Positions 17,850 through 26,680 are shown, counted from the first letter of the stretch. The stretch is 64,000 nt of DNA from Pseudomonas quercus (GCF_012033695.1 NZ_JAAVJI010000012.1:85142-149141); one strand, 5' to 3'. Numbers and translations: made by a program. The notes: generated from the letters alone by a model not told the origin.

Positions 17850-18313
17850 CAAGACTACAGAATATAGTAGCTTATCTTTGCGTAAACTACCCCTACAAGC
17901 TTGAACTTTCCAAGGCAAGGCTGACTAAATTAGTATACCTAGCAGATTGGTTTTCATCGTTAATAGATGAAAAGCAAATGACTGACGTTGATTGGTTATT
18001 CAACCACTACGGGCCTTATGTCGATGATATCGTCGAATCTGTGAGAAATAGCCGTGAGTTCTCGCTTTCTGCTCATGAGAATCATTACGGATCAACTAAA
18101 GTAGTTGTTGGGTATCAAGGCGATCCTAGTGGTGTCAAATTGAGCGAACAAGAAATGGCCATATTGGACGCTGTAATTGATAAAACTAAAGGCATGTACT
18201 TTAATGCATTTATTGATTACGTTTATTCAACTTACCCCGTCAAATCTAGTGACCGGTACGCGAAATTTGACTTGGTTTCACTCGCAAGAGAGTATAAAAG
18301 CGCCACACATTAA
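17846..18313 (+). CDS. Panacea-domain (DUF4065, SocA-like) protein
   Basis: A 155-residue protein with the Panacea/DUF4065 pattern: N-terminal LQNIVAYLC, SKARLTKLVYLADWFS, WLFNHYGPYVDDI and a C-terminal helix pair ending FDLVSLAREY. This domain is known from SocA and from a broad set of antitoxins (PanA) that neutralise unrelated toxins, often in phage defence. Coupling to the membrane GAF gene by an ATGA overlap suggests that the GAF protein is the partner it controls. The order here is putative effector first, Panacea second. A terminator follows 20 bp downstream. Confidence 0.8.
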   Translation: MTRLQNIVAYLCVNYPYKLELSKARLTKLVYLADWFSSLIDEKQMTDVDWLFNHYGPYVDDIVESVRNSREFSLSAHENHYGSTKVVVGYQGDPSGVKLSEQEMAILDAVIDKTKGMYFNAFIDYVYSTYPVKSSDRYAKFDLVSLAREYKSATH

Positions 18314-18333
18314 TATTTCTATTCTCCGTAACG

Positions 18334-18354
18334 GCCCGCTACGACGGGCTTTTT
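18334..18354 (+). terminator. Terminator of the GAF/Panacea operon
   Basis: Stem GCCCG/CGGGC with a 6-base loop and five T, 20 bp after the Panacea stop. Confidence 0.75.
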
Positions 18355-18484
18355 GTGCCTGAAGTCAGTCATCTCATTCAGGTATTTTCCATTCAAAATC
18401 AATAGGCCACTAGGAACCAGTAGGTAGATTGATCGTTACTCAAAATACACTCTTGAAAATCTAGATCAGAACCGCCCCCCATTA

Positions 18485-19375
18485 TTAAACACCAATTCTA
18501 TAACGCGGAGAGGGAATATGGTGAACTTTATAACCATGCGAATGATACCAATCGCTTGCAGCCAAAGCCTCGTATAAAGCAGCCTTCCAAGTATTAGTCC
18601 TGTCTCGCCGCTCTACTAACGCGAACCGCTGCAAATGCTCTTTCCGTGAAGCGGGCGTTGCTAACTCCTCTAATATCGCTGCCATACTTGCAAGTTCGGC
18701 AGCAGCCTCAACTCCGAATCTTTTTTCCAGGTTGAGTTCCTTAAAATGATTTTCTGCTCTTGACTTCAGTGAGTCCGTCCAACCGCTTGGTAAATCAAGA
18801 TAATAACGTACGCTCACCGGAATGGTTTGTATAACTTCGGCGTAGATCCACGGTTCGCATTCAAAACTTGAGCTTTCAAAATAAAGATGAGGCATCTGAC
18901 TCGCTGCCGTCAGCGCAGAGGCCCCTTTACTTTTATTGCAGTCCGCGCATGCCGGTACTAAATTGCAGGGCAGAATTGAGTATGCTGGATACCTAGCTTT
19001 GGACAGGAAGTGGTCTAAGGTACTAGCTTGACCGAATCCGCACAGCGGGCACTTTCCCAGAGGCGCTAAAGTTAATAACTTATCATAGTACTTCCTGGCC
19101 TCCTTCCCTTTCTGAAGTAGCTGATTAGTATATATGGATACGAGTTCTCCTTTTTCGATATTCGAGAAAACGACCTGCTCCGGCTTTGCGCGCAAACTTG
19201 CAGGCAACAAATATAATTCATTACTCCACCCCTTCAACACATAGTCGGAAAAGAGCCCGAGCAATACTGGCCGTGCAGCAGTTAACTTTGCCGAAAGAGC
19301 AGGATCGTGAACGCCGCTGATGCAATCATCAAAGACTTCGGATGAGATAATATCTGGCAAATCTAAAAGGCGCAT
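18485..19375 (-). CDS. ptuB: HNH nuclease of a Septu-like pair (PtuB-like)
   Basis: The 296-residue protein carries an HNH-type motif near residues 118-160: CPLCGFG, LDHFLSKARYP, NLVPACADCNKSKG. The two CxxC pairs bind zinc and the DH is the catalytic core. This arrangement is typical of PtuB-like nucleases. The start overlaps the stop of the upstream ATPase gene by one base, so the two are coupled. In Septu, the nuclease acts with the PtuA ATPase complex to stop phage infection. The gene is AT-rich, as is its partner. The remaining N- and C-terminal helices were not recognised. Confidence 0.75.
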   Translation of the reverse strand: MRLLDLPDIISSEVFDDCISGVHDPALSAKLTAARPVLLGLFSDYVLKGWSNELYLLPASLRAKPEQVVFSNIEKGELVSIYTNQLLQKGKEARKYYDKLLTLAPLGKCPLCGFGQASTLDHFLSKARYPAYSILPCNLVPACADCNKSKGASALTAASQMPHLYFESSSFECEPWIYAEVIQTIPVSVRYYLDLPSGWTDSLKSRAENHFKELNLEKRFGVEAAAELASMAAILEELATPASRKEHLQRFALVERRDRTNTWKAALYEALAASDWYHSHGYKVHHIPSPRYRIGV

Positions 19376-20916
19376 TACTCCAACCTCGCAGAGATCAACT
19401 TCTGCAATATTGCCTGAGCCTCAAATCCTAACTGCCCTTTGTAATCATCATATATTGACTCGAAGGTACCACCTTTATCTACAGCTGCTTGCAGAACAGC
19501 GTGGTACCCAGACTTAGATACCTCAAGCCCAAATATTTCACGGGTCAGTATCCCTGCATTCTCACCAAATGTTTCCCTTTCTGGTCGGTCGGATCTGCCC
19601 TCTGTCCGGTTTCTCGTGAGTTTCCATACACACAATCTTGGAACCTCCTGTACTACAACGGGGGAGTGGGTCGCGATGATCGCGACGCCATTCCTATTCT
19701 GCAACAAGTCTGATACCGCTCGCGTAAAGGCTGAAAGCAGCGGCGGGTGCAGGTGGCTTTCGGGTTCATCCATCAGTACGAGTGTTTTTTCCTCAACAGT
19801 GTCAACTAACTTGGTAGTTGTAAGTAGAACTATAGAGTGCCCAGAGCTCATCCTACCAAAAAGCAGTCCTGCTTTTACCAGCGCTTCATCTTCTGGCATG
19901 TCAGCCAACCGACCTAGGGTCATTTCCTCAAAGTTTGCATCTGACTCTAGGCGCTTAATTGCTTTAAGCCATCTATGGCGCTTAGTAGGCTGGCTCAAAC
20001 ATGATGACAGGCTGTCTATAAAATCAGTCTTTAGATCCCCTGGAGCTTTCGGTGGTCGATGCCCAGCACTATTTATTGTAGATTGCATTCCTACGTAAAA
20101 ATAGGCGACACCTTTGCTTCTGTCTGGCTGATCTTCTGGAAAAAGAAAAGGATCAAAGGCGCTAAAAGAGACAGATACAATGCTGCTGAAATAATCCTCC
20201 GGCATAAGCCGCACTCCACTGAACGGGTGAGCAACGTAAAAGTTTCCGTTATGGGGGCGGCCAGTGGTTTTGCAAAGTAGCGTTTCCACCATATCGTTTA
20301 ATATCGTAGTCTTTCCTACGCCATTCCGACCAATCAGGACATGCACATTACTAGTGGGCATTGAGCCTGGCATTACCTTAAAACTCAGCCTGACTGGAGC
20401 TCTCCGATCGTCCCCTTTATCTTCATATGCGAAATCAAATTCTGTAGACTCCGGCAAACCAGCCAATACTCGCCTGAACTGGTCTTCTATTACGGAGCGA
20501 CTAACATTCCTCATCAAGGAGTTACGAAATACTGACTCATCCTTTACGGCATTAAATATTTTTTCATCGTAAATGACGTCTTTTAGAGAGGTAAGGAAAC
20601 CTTCTGACTCTTCAATTGACAACTCGTCATGGATCTTCTTATAGAAATCTACGTCTTGACCGAGCGAGAAAAAATGGGAATCTAGACTTGTGAACTCATC
20701 TTTAAGATTCTCAGACGTCCATCCGTGCGGCTGATCTACGTAACCAATTTTAATTGATCCGAGGTCTACCTTTTTTCCATCGACTCCAAAAAAAACAACG
20801 CCAAATAACGTTTTAAAAGAATAGTCATCCCAATTGCTGGGACTAAATAACACAGTACTTTTGAGTGTCGGCGGTAGTGTCGTAGGTTTTTTTAGAACAA
20901 TGAAAGTTAATTGCAC
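19375..20916 (-). CDS. ptuA: AAA/SMC-like ATPase of a Septu-like pair (PtuA-like)
   Basis: The 513-residue protein has Walker A GRNGVGKTT at about residue 195, a long insertion, and then Walker B LVLMDEPESHLHP at about residue 380 with the switch histidine in IIATHSP. The organisation is that of overcoming-lysogeny/PtuA-type ABC ATPases. About 170-190 residues come before Walker A, whereas in simple PtuA proteins the P-loop is close to the N-terminus; this extension may be a sensor or target-binding domain. It is followed by the HNH gene with one base of overlap. Use in phage defence is inferred from the pairing and the island setting. Confidence 0.7.
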   Translation of the reverse strand: MQLTFIVLKKPTTLPPTLKSTVLFSPSNWDDYSFKTLFGVVFFGVDGKKVDLGSIKIGYVDQPHGWTSENLKDEFTSLDSHFFSLGQDVDFYKKIHDELSIEESEGFLTSLKDVIYDEKIFNAVKDESVFRNSLMRNVSRSVIEDQFRRVLAGLPESTEFDFAYEDKGDDRRAPVRLSFKVMPGSMPTSNVHVLIGRNGVGKTTILNDMVETLLCKTTGRPHNGNFYVAHPFSGVRLMPEDYFSSIVSVSFSAFDPFLFPEDQPDRSKGVAYFYVGMQSTINSAGHRPPKAPGDLKTDFIDSLSSCLSQPTKRHRWLKAIKRLESDANFEEMTLGRLADMPEDEALVKAGLLFGRMSSGHSIVLLTTTKLVDTVEEKTLVLMDEPESHLHPPLLSAFTRAVSDLLQNRNGVAIIATHSPVVVQEVPRLCVWKLTRNRTEGRSDRPERETFGENAGILTREIFGLEVSKSGYHAVLQAAVDKGGTFESIYDDYKGQLGFEAQAILQKLISARLE

Positions 20917-21266
20917 GATATTTCCATCCCAGGATATTTTTGTGAACCTAGACCTCTGTAGGTAACAAATGGCTGGCGCTGCTTCCTTTTACCTGTTTTC
21001 CAGATGAAACGAAACCAGAATTAGATCTTCGTGACTGCCACGTATGAGCTTGCGTCGCTTCCCCCTACCACGGCAGGTCCGACTTCCTCAGGATCCGGAC
21101 AAACGCCGGATTTCAGCGCCTTTTGCTACAGGAAAAGCCATGCCACAAACTTGCTACACATACCCCGCTAACCGGTGCGAAAACCCGATAACCCTAGCTA
21201 ACACAACCCATTGATTTCCCAGCTAACACCCGCTAACGTACTGATTCCAAACGCCGACTTTTAGAA
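20917..21266. other. Gene-free right end of the island with attP-arm-like repeats
   Basis: No convincing gene was seen. The last 130 bases contain several GCTAAC boxes (near 21167, 21196, 21222 and 21232) and a TTGCTACAC box near 21151 that also occurs near the left end at 12714. Short direct repeats next to an attachment core resemble integrase arm-type sites. Confidence 0.45.
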
Positions 21267-21312
21267 CTCCGAAGGCAGGGGTCATGGGTTCGAATCCCGT
21301 CGAGTGCGCCAT
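21267..21312 (+). repeat. attR-type 46-bp repeat (partial tRNA-Arg)
   Basis: Identical over 46 bases to 12644-12689. Only the 3' half of the tRNA is present here, with no D-arm, so it is not a tRNA gene. It marks the right end of the island of about 8.6 kb. Confidence 0.9.
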
Positions 21313-21465
21313 CTTTTTTCTTCCCTTGGCTCCAAGGGCTGACCCTCCCCGTCTCCAATCAGCATCATGCCGATCAAGCACCTCCTGGCTGATCAAAGCC
21401 TATCCTTCTAAAACCGTTTCAATGCCCAGGCCATTCTGGTTGCATCTTCCGCCCCTTCATAGCGC

Positions 21466-21867
21466 CTACTCCGCCACAACCTCAATAGTCGGATGTGCCG
21501 CAAAAATGTCCATCACGATCTCGAAATAGGTCTTTCCCACACCTCGCTCCAGCGCGTCCAACTGGGTACGAATGTGTGCCACGTTGAACACCTCAGGCTG
21601 CTTGAGCTTTTCGTTCAAAAACGTCCGAGTAGCACTTAAGCCAAGGCTCGCTCGGCTCTGCGCCAGGCCCTGCCACACAAGCCTTATGGGCTCTTTGCTG
21701 CGGATGGCACCGTAGCCGCCGTATAGCATGTCATCCAAGGCATCGAGGCTGTGCCCCAGCGCCCAGTCTTCGCCCGCCATGAACACGCGATTGATCTCGG
21801 CATAAAATGACGGAATGTCGTGGATGCTCGAGCCGAGAAGGGTCAGGGTTTTCGTCATATCAGCCAT
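21466..21867 (-). CDS. Barstar-like ribonuclease inhibitor
   Basis: The 133-residue protein resembles barstar: GSSIHDIPSFYAEINRVFM, then LGHSLDALDDMLYGGYG. In this family the segment after the first helix blocks the active site of a barnase-like ribonuclease. No barnase-like gene occurs next to it, so it may be an orphan immunity protein or act on a chromosomal target. The start may be at MADM or three codons later at MTKT. It lies just outside the right tRNA repeat. Confidence 0.75.
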   Translation of the reverse strand: MADMTKTLTLLGSSIHDIPSFYAEINRVFMAGEDWALGHSLDALDDMLYGGYGAIRSKEPIRLVWQGLAQSRASLGLSATRTFLNEKLKQPEVFNVAHIRTQLDALERGVGKTYFEIVMDIFAAHPTIEVVAE

Positions 21868-21970
21868 TGGATAAGAACCAGCGCGGCCAAACCGTTAGGG
21901 TTGGTTATGCTTTCATAGGATGCGTCGTTGAGCGACAGCGCAAGGCCCACCACCACGTTCAGGAGATTTT

Positions 21971-22285
21971 ATGCGGGCTTCAACGATTGTAGGGACAGTT
22001 ACCTTTGCTTGGCTGGCCATCGGTTCCGCCCATGCCTCAAGCGACCAAGCCTGGGCGGAGTTCGACACGCGGGTAACGCGCGCCTGCATAGCGGCCAGTG
22101 GCCTCAGCACGCCAATACCTTCAGCGATCGTTGGGTTTGACGATCGCGTTGGCATGGTTGCCATGCTGGTGAAGGACCGCACGCCCGGATCCTCCAAAGC
22201 TAAGCTATGCCTGTATGACAAGAAAGCCCAAAAGGCTTATGTGGACGATGCAGAGAAGTGGTCGGCGCCGTTGAAGCCGTTTTGA
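21971..22285 (+). CDS. Small secreted protein of unknown function
   Basis: A 104-residue protein preceded by AGGAGATTTT. The N-terminus MRASTIVGTVTFAWLAIGSA followed by HAS is a Sec signal peptide with cleavage near residue 22. The mature part of about 80 residues has two cysteines (RACIAAS and KLCLYD) that could form a disulfide. It probably resides in the periplasm. Family not recognised. Confidence 0.65.
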   Translation: MRASTIVGTVTFAWLAIGSAHASSDQAWAEFDTRVTRACIAASGLSTPIPSAIVGFDDRVGMVAMLVKDRTPGSSKAKLCLYDKKAQKAYVDDAEKWSAPLKPF

Positions 22286-22557
22286 ACTTAATAAGGTCTA
22301 GATTTTAGCTGCAATACTACAGTACGCCCTGCTGCCTCTAGATAACCATAACAAGAACAAACTGAAACTAAAAATAAAACATCAAGAATATAGAATATTT
22401 ATATGTCTTTGAATAAAAAATACCAACTTGAAGCAAGCAATAACTTGAATTAAATTTTTTTACCAAAAATAATTACAAAACCAATTTTGAAAACTATACT
22501 ACGCAAGACATTATCATAGCCTTCTATAAAATTTTAGAAAACAAGGGCAAAGGCCTT
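22286..22557. other. Very AT-rich intergenic stretch
   Basis: These 272 bases have no gene and are much richer in A and T than the surroundings, with many A and T runs. It must hold the promoter of the next gene. The composition suggests recent acquisition and likely silencing by MvaT-type proteins. Confidence 0.5.
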
Positions 22558-23382
22558 ATGAGAAGGAAAGCTCGCATACTCATTCTTTGCAAAACCTACC
22601 CATCACCTAGTGCAGCATATATGGAAACATCGTGTGTTGCAGGCGTGGATACGGAAGGAAACTTAATTAGACTTTATCCAGTTCCTTTTCGGTTGATTAC
22701 AGAAGGTCAGCAGTTTTCAAAGTGGCAGTGGATTGAGGCATCCATTGAGAAAACATCCAACGATCATCGACCGGAAAGCCATAAAATAGGCGTCGATACG
22801 ATCCAGCCGCGTGAAATGATCCCGGCCAAAAATGATTGGAATCTGCGGCGAGCCGTATTGGAAAAGCTACCCATATACGAAAACTTTGCGGCGCTTGAAC
22901 AAGCTCGCCTTGAATGTAACGTGACCTTGGGTTTGATACGACCTAGCCGCATTACAGCACTTGAGATAAAAAAGGCTTCTTCGGAAAGCTGGACCGATGA
23001 AGAGCTAGAAAAGCTGCAGAAGCTACAGATTCAACCGGGCCTATTCGAGCAAGATGACGTCAAGTCAAGCTTGAAGCGCCTTGAAAAAGTACCCTATGAC
23101 TTCCACTACAGGTACGAGTGCACTTCGGGGAAAAATTCGGAAGCCAACCGGCATAAGATCGTAGACTGGGAGGCAAGTCAGCTCTACAGAAATCTTCTTC
23201 GAACTCACGGACCTGCAGGTTGGGAAACCCCTTTTCGTCAAAGACTTGAAGTGGAACTGCCAAGTAGAGATTTAATGCTATTGATGGGGACAATTCATCG
23301 CTTTCCCCACCAATGGCTGATCATTAGCCTGATCTACCCTCCTAAGCAACCAGAAGCAAGTCGGCAAATGTTTCTATTTTGA
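22558..23382 (+). CDS. Conserved protein, possible dual-OB (DuOB) family, paired with DUF488
   Basis: A 274-residue cytoplasmic protein starting MRRKARILILCKTYPSPS, with ETSCVAGV, RLYPVPFRLI and WQWIEASI in the first half. The pattern recalls proteins named dual-OB-domain proteins, which I remember as neighbours of DUF488 genes, but I am not certain. OB folds would suggest nucleic acid binding. The 3' end overlaps the convergent DUF488 gene by 41 bp, which ties the two together in inheritance. No catalytic motif was identified. Confidence 0.6.
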   Translation: MRRKARILILCKTYPSPSAAYMETSCVAGVDTEGNLIRLYPVPFRLITEGQQFSKWQWIEASIEKTSNDHRPESHKIGVDTIQPREMIPAKNDWNLRRAVLEKLPIYENFAALEQARLECNVTLGLIRPSRITALEIKKASSESWTDEELEKLQKLQIQPGLFEQDDVKSSLKRLEKVPYDFHYRYECTSGKNSEANRHKIVDWEASQLYRNLLRTHGPAGWETPFRQRLEVELPSRDLMLLMGTIHRFPHQWLIISLIYPPKQPEASRQMFLF

Positions 23383-23815
23383 GAGGAAGGTGCCGAGTCT
23401 CTAAATCAGCATCCAGCTGCTGTGCCGCTTCCGCAATCAAGCTACGATGGCAGAAATTTGCGTCTGCCTCGTAGCAAACCATACAAATACGTTGCACCGA
23501 AGCCTGCGCAGCCAGGTCTAGTAGCACATCCGTTTGCGTTTGAACGTAGGCTCGGAAATTGCGAGCGTAATCCGCCCAATCACCTGTGAGTTTGTAACTT
23601 TTGCGAATGGGTTTGGGACAGCCCAGAGGCGGGCAGTGCTCGTAACTAATTCCTGCATCAGCCAGGCATTGAGCAAACGCTTTTTTGGAAAATCCTTTTT
23701 TCCTTGAAAGAGGGTATTCCCGAACATCCAGAACCTTGTCGATCCGGGCTTGTTTGAGGCGTGCGATGAAGGCGTCAATGCTCAGCCCTTCATAGCCTGC
23801 TGTATAAATTGCCAT
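23342..23815 (-). CDS. DUF488 family protein
   Basis: The 157-residue protein begins MAIYTAGYEG, the typical DUF488 start, and continues with DVREYPLSRKKGFSK, YEHCPPLGCP and the cysteine motif VCYEADANFCHRSLI. These positions are conserved in the family, which is suspected to bind nucleotides or act in nucleic-acid metabolism; no reaction is established. A longer frame upstream lacks resemblance. It is convergent with, and overlaps, the gene at 22558-23382. Confidence 0.85.
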   Translation of the reverse strand: MAIYTAGYEGLSIDAFIARLKQARIDKVLDVREYPLSRKKGFSKKAFAQCLADAGISYEHCPPLGCPKPIRKSYKLTGDWADYARNFRAYVQTQTDVLLDLAAQASVQRICMVCYEADANFCHRSLIAEAAQQLDADLETRHLPLKIETFADLLLVA

Positions 23816-23895
23816 GCGTGTTTTCCTCCAGCAGCATCCTGCCACTGTTCTGCAAAATAGAGGCAGGACTATACCATTGCTTGTAGCAATGCACC

Positions 23896-25371
23896 TCACC
23901 CCCGCCCTACTGCCCCCATCAGAAACTGCGCAAACTGCTCCAGTGTGAGCTTCTGCCCGTTGAAGTCCACCATCCCATTTTCATAGTGCAGCGATGATAC
24001 GAGCGCCTCGCCTTCCAGCTTCGCCAGCCCTTGCAGGGTGGCCAGGGTGACGGCAAGGTTGGCGGCGCCTTCGGCATTCTTAGCCAGGGCTGCGGGGTCG
24101 GTTGGGCCACCCAATTGGCCTTGCACCGTTGCCAGGTCGCGCAGTGTGCCCTTGGCCAGGGACAGGTTGGCGTCCAGGCGGGTGATCATCTGTTGCATCA
24201 GCAGCTCGGGCGGCAGGTTCGGCGCTGTAGGCTTGGCCAGGTCCAGGGCTACGCTCAGGTGGCTTTCGCCGTTGGCTGTTTTCAGCCCTACCGGTTGCAG
24301 TTCCATATGGGGGCGGCCCTCCAACAGTTTGTCCAGGTCGGCTTGTACCTGGGCCTGCTGCTGTGGTGTGAATTGCAGTTGCAAGGGCTGCTGCTCTAGA
24401 GTGATCTGCGCAGTTTGAGGCGCGACTACGTTCTGATAGAACACCGCCAGGTTGCGCATGGCCTCGATGTTCAAGTTGTCGAACAGCATGCGCAGTTGCA
24501 AGCTGCCGATGGGCAAGCCTGCAACGTTCATTTGTCCGACCTGGTAATCGACAGCGCCTTTGAGCTTGCCTTCAAGTTCCTCAAGCGAGCCCTGAGCCGT
24601 GAGCTTGGCTATCTCCAGCAGAGGGGCCGAGGCCTCACCAACCGTTAGGCGATCGGCCTGGAAAGCGCTGTTACCCAGATAGAAACCTGAGGCGCCCTTG
24701 ATACCGCCGCTGTGCACGCTCACGCCTTTAAGGTTCAGCTGCACTTCGCCTTGTGGGCCCACGCCAGTGAATTCGGCACTGTCAACGCGCGCGTTGAAAT
24801 CCATTTTTTCGCTGTCGAGTGTACCGGCCACTGTGCCGTCTACGGCGGACAGCATCAGCGTACCCTGGCTGCTCTGCCATTTGCTGGGCAGGATCTGGAT
24901 ATGGCTGTCCAGTGTGCGGCCGTACCCTACCGTGGCGTATGCCTGCAAAGGCGACTCACCAGTGGGCATGCCTAGCAACTGGGTCAATTCAGGGCTGCTT
25001 TGAGTGCGGTAATCCGCTGCCACCATCACAGGCAACAGCTTCAGCTGCTTGACCCGCAACCAAGGGAACGGGCCATGTTCGATGTCGGCGGTAGCTTCCA
25101 TACGCAACGGCGCGCCGGCATTGAAACCAGCGCCTTGGGCGGTGGTGACGTAGTGGGCGGTGCTGCTGAACAGCCGCCGCTCGAAGCCTGTCAGCTCAAG
25201 CGTGACGGTAGCGGGGTACCCTGCCAGGGCTGACTTGAGTTGCGCGTTGGCCTCCACCACCTGCTGGCGCAGCAGGGGTTCAACCTGCGTACCGGTGTAC
25301 CAGGCGACACCGGTAATGGCCGCGCCTGCGATAACGACAACACCAACGACAACGGGAAGAACTTTGCTCAT
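23896..25371 (-). CDS. YdgA-family (DUF945) protein
   Basis: A 491-residue protein that begins MSKVLPVVVG with one hydrophobic N-terminal helix (about residues 5-24) and a large periplasmic part. The early motif YTGTQVEPLLRQQ and the beta-rich repeats after it match DUF945/YdgA. A start 19 codons upstream is in frame but extends before the signal anchor. The role is unknown; related proteins are envelope-associated. It shows normal core composition, marking the end of the accessory patch. Confidence 0.85.
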   Translation of the reverse strand: MSKVLPVVVGVVVIAGAAITGVAWYTGTQVEPLLRQQVVEANAQLKSALAGYPATVTLELTGFERRLFSSTAHYVTTAQGAGFNAGAPLRMEATADIEHGPFPWLRVKQLKLLPVMVAADYRTQSSPELTQLLGMPTGESPLQAYATVGYGRTLDSHIQILPSKWQSSQGTLMLSAVDGTVAGTLDSEKMDFNARVDSAEFTGVGPQGEVQLNLKGVSVHSGGIKGASGFYLGNSAFQADRLTVGEASAPLLEIAKLTAQGSLEELEGKLKGAVDYQVGQMNVAGLPIGSLQLRMLFDNLNIEAMRNLAVFYQNVVAPQTAQITLEQQPLQLQFTPQQQAQVQADLDKLLEGRPHMELQPVGLKTANGESHLSVALDLAKPTAPNLPPELLMQQMITRLDANLSLAKGTLRDLATVQGQLGGPTDPAALAKNAEGAANLAVTLATLQGLAKLEGEALVSSLHYENGMVDFNGQKLTLEQFAQFLMGAVGRG

Positions 25372-25491
25372 GGATGGGCTCCTTGCTTTCAAGCTGCACA
25401 GCTTTTCATGAAAGCGCCTCAAAGGCACGAATGGTGTATGAAATCACATCAGGTTGCTGCCAGGGATCAATGGCCAATTTGGGCCATTCCC

Positions 25492-26577
25492 CTAACCGGC
25501 ATGAAAATTGGCTAACTCCAGCACCACACGTGTGAGGTGGTGATTGTTACTTACGCAGGCCCAGGTCGAGCTGTCTCCTGCAGACTCGCTCAGCTCGGCG
25601 CATTGATGCAGGTAATCATCCCCCCATGAAAAACACGCGCCGTCGAAGCGGCCGGAAGCAAGTACCCGTTGGCTGAGCGTTCGATACTGCGCCCCGTTAT
25701 TGCCTTGGGCAGGCCTGCCCTGCATGACCAACCAACCATCGGCCACCGTGTATTCGATACGTGCGCAGGGCTCATTGAGCCTAGGGTCCACTACACCTGT
25801 ATGTGGATGGGCAACGGTATAGTCGCCAAAGGCAGGGCGCCGCTCGCCCGCGCCGAGTCGCCTTAGCAATTGCTTGTAGGCCAGCCACTCGTAGCGTGGA
25901 AAAAGGCTACCGGAGCACACCTGCTGGGCGGTCGAAAGCGCAGGAAAAGACGTGCCGGTGATCGTGAGGCTGCGCCAGTGCGCCAACTGTGGCGTCTGTG
26001 CCAGCAAGGCGTAGGCATGGCCTGCCTGGGCAGCAGCACTTCGCGCAACGTGCTGGCTGAAATCGATCAGCAGGTCTACCTGGCCGGCGCTTACCCCCAT
26101 GTACGCCAGCAAGGCACCTATCTGTGTGGCCAGTTCCGGGTGGTCGAAGTCTTCACAGAACAGCCTCAGGCAGAACCCTCGCCCGTACCGCCGAACGACG
26201 CGTGCGGTGGCTGCCTGGTATTGATAGTGGCGGGCCAGGCTGGTAACCGGAAGCGCCTGGCAGCCTGCCTGAGCCGCCAACGCCAGCAAACGCTCGAAAT
26301 GGTGGGTGCCATCGGCACATAGCGCATCAGGTGGTAAATAGCAGGAATCCACAAAGCAAGGGAGGCTGCCCCAGGCGCCGATCAGCCGATGGCCAAACAG
26401 CCCGATGTGCTCATCAATACTTCGCTGCGGCCGCTCTTGCTCGTAATCCCACGCCTCGGCAGGGATTTCCAGCAAGGGTGTTACCCGGCTTCGCAACACG
26501 TCACTCATGCGCGCAAGCGCTTCGTACCCCCCCTGGCGCCATTTCAGCACCGGTACATACTGGCGATGGTCGAACAT
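25492..26577 (-). CDS. Beta-family protein (phage-associated family)
   Basis: The 361-residue protein has the opening FDHRQYVPVLKWRQGGYEAL and PLLEIPAE, the pattern of the beta protein family found in phages and scattered bacterial loci. Later GTSFPAL and GDYTVAHP are also typical. There is no signal peptide or membrane segment. The function is unestablished. It stands alone between the DUF945 gene and the cyd operon. Confidence 0.65.
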   Translation of the reverse strand: MFDHRQYVPVLKWRQGGYEALARMSDVLRSRVTPLLEIPAEAWDYEQERPQRSIDEHIGLFGHRLIGAWGSLPCFVDSCYLPPDALCADGTHHFERLLALAAQAGCQALPVTSLARHYQYQAATARVVRRYGRGFCLRLFCEDFDHPELATQIGALLAYMGVSAGQVDLLIDFSQHVARSAAAQAGHAYALLAQTPQLAHWRSLTITGTSFPALSTAQQVCSGSLFPRYEWLAYKQLLRRLGAGERRPAFGDYTVAHPHTGVVDPRLNEPCARIEYTVADGWLVMQGRPAQGNNGAQYRTLSQRVLASGRFDGACFSWGDDYLHQCAELSESAGDSSTWACVSNNHHLTRVVLELANFHAG

Positions 26578-26680
26578 GCCTTGGCGTCCTTCCTAACGAA
26601 TTCAGCCGGACTATAGGCTTGCCCGGGTCGCAGCCTATATAGGCCCGGCCTTAAGTTGGCGTAGGAAAGTAGCCGCAATG

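Noticed and set aside
21267..21312. Second tRNA-Arg gene
   Set aside because: Only the 3' half from the anticodon loop on is present; the acceptor 5' strand and D-arm are missing. It is an attachment-site repeat.
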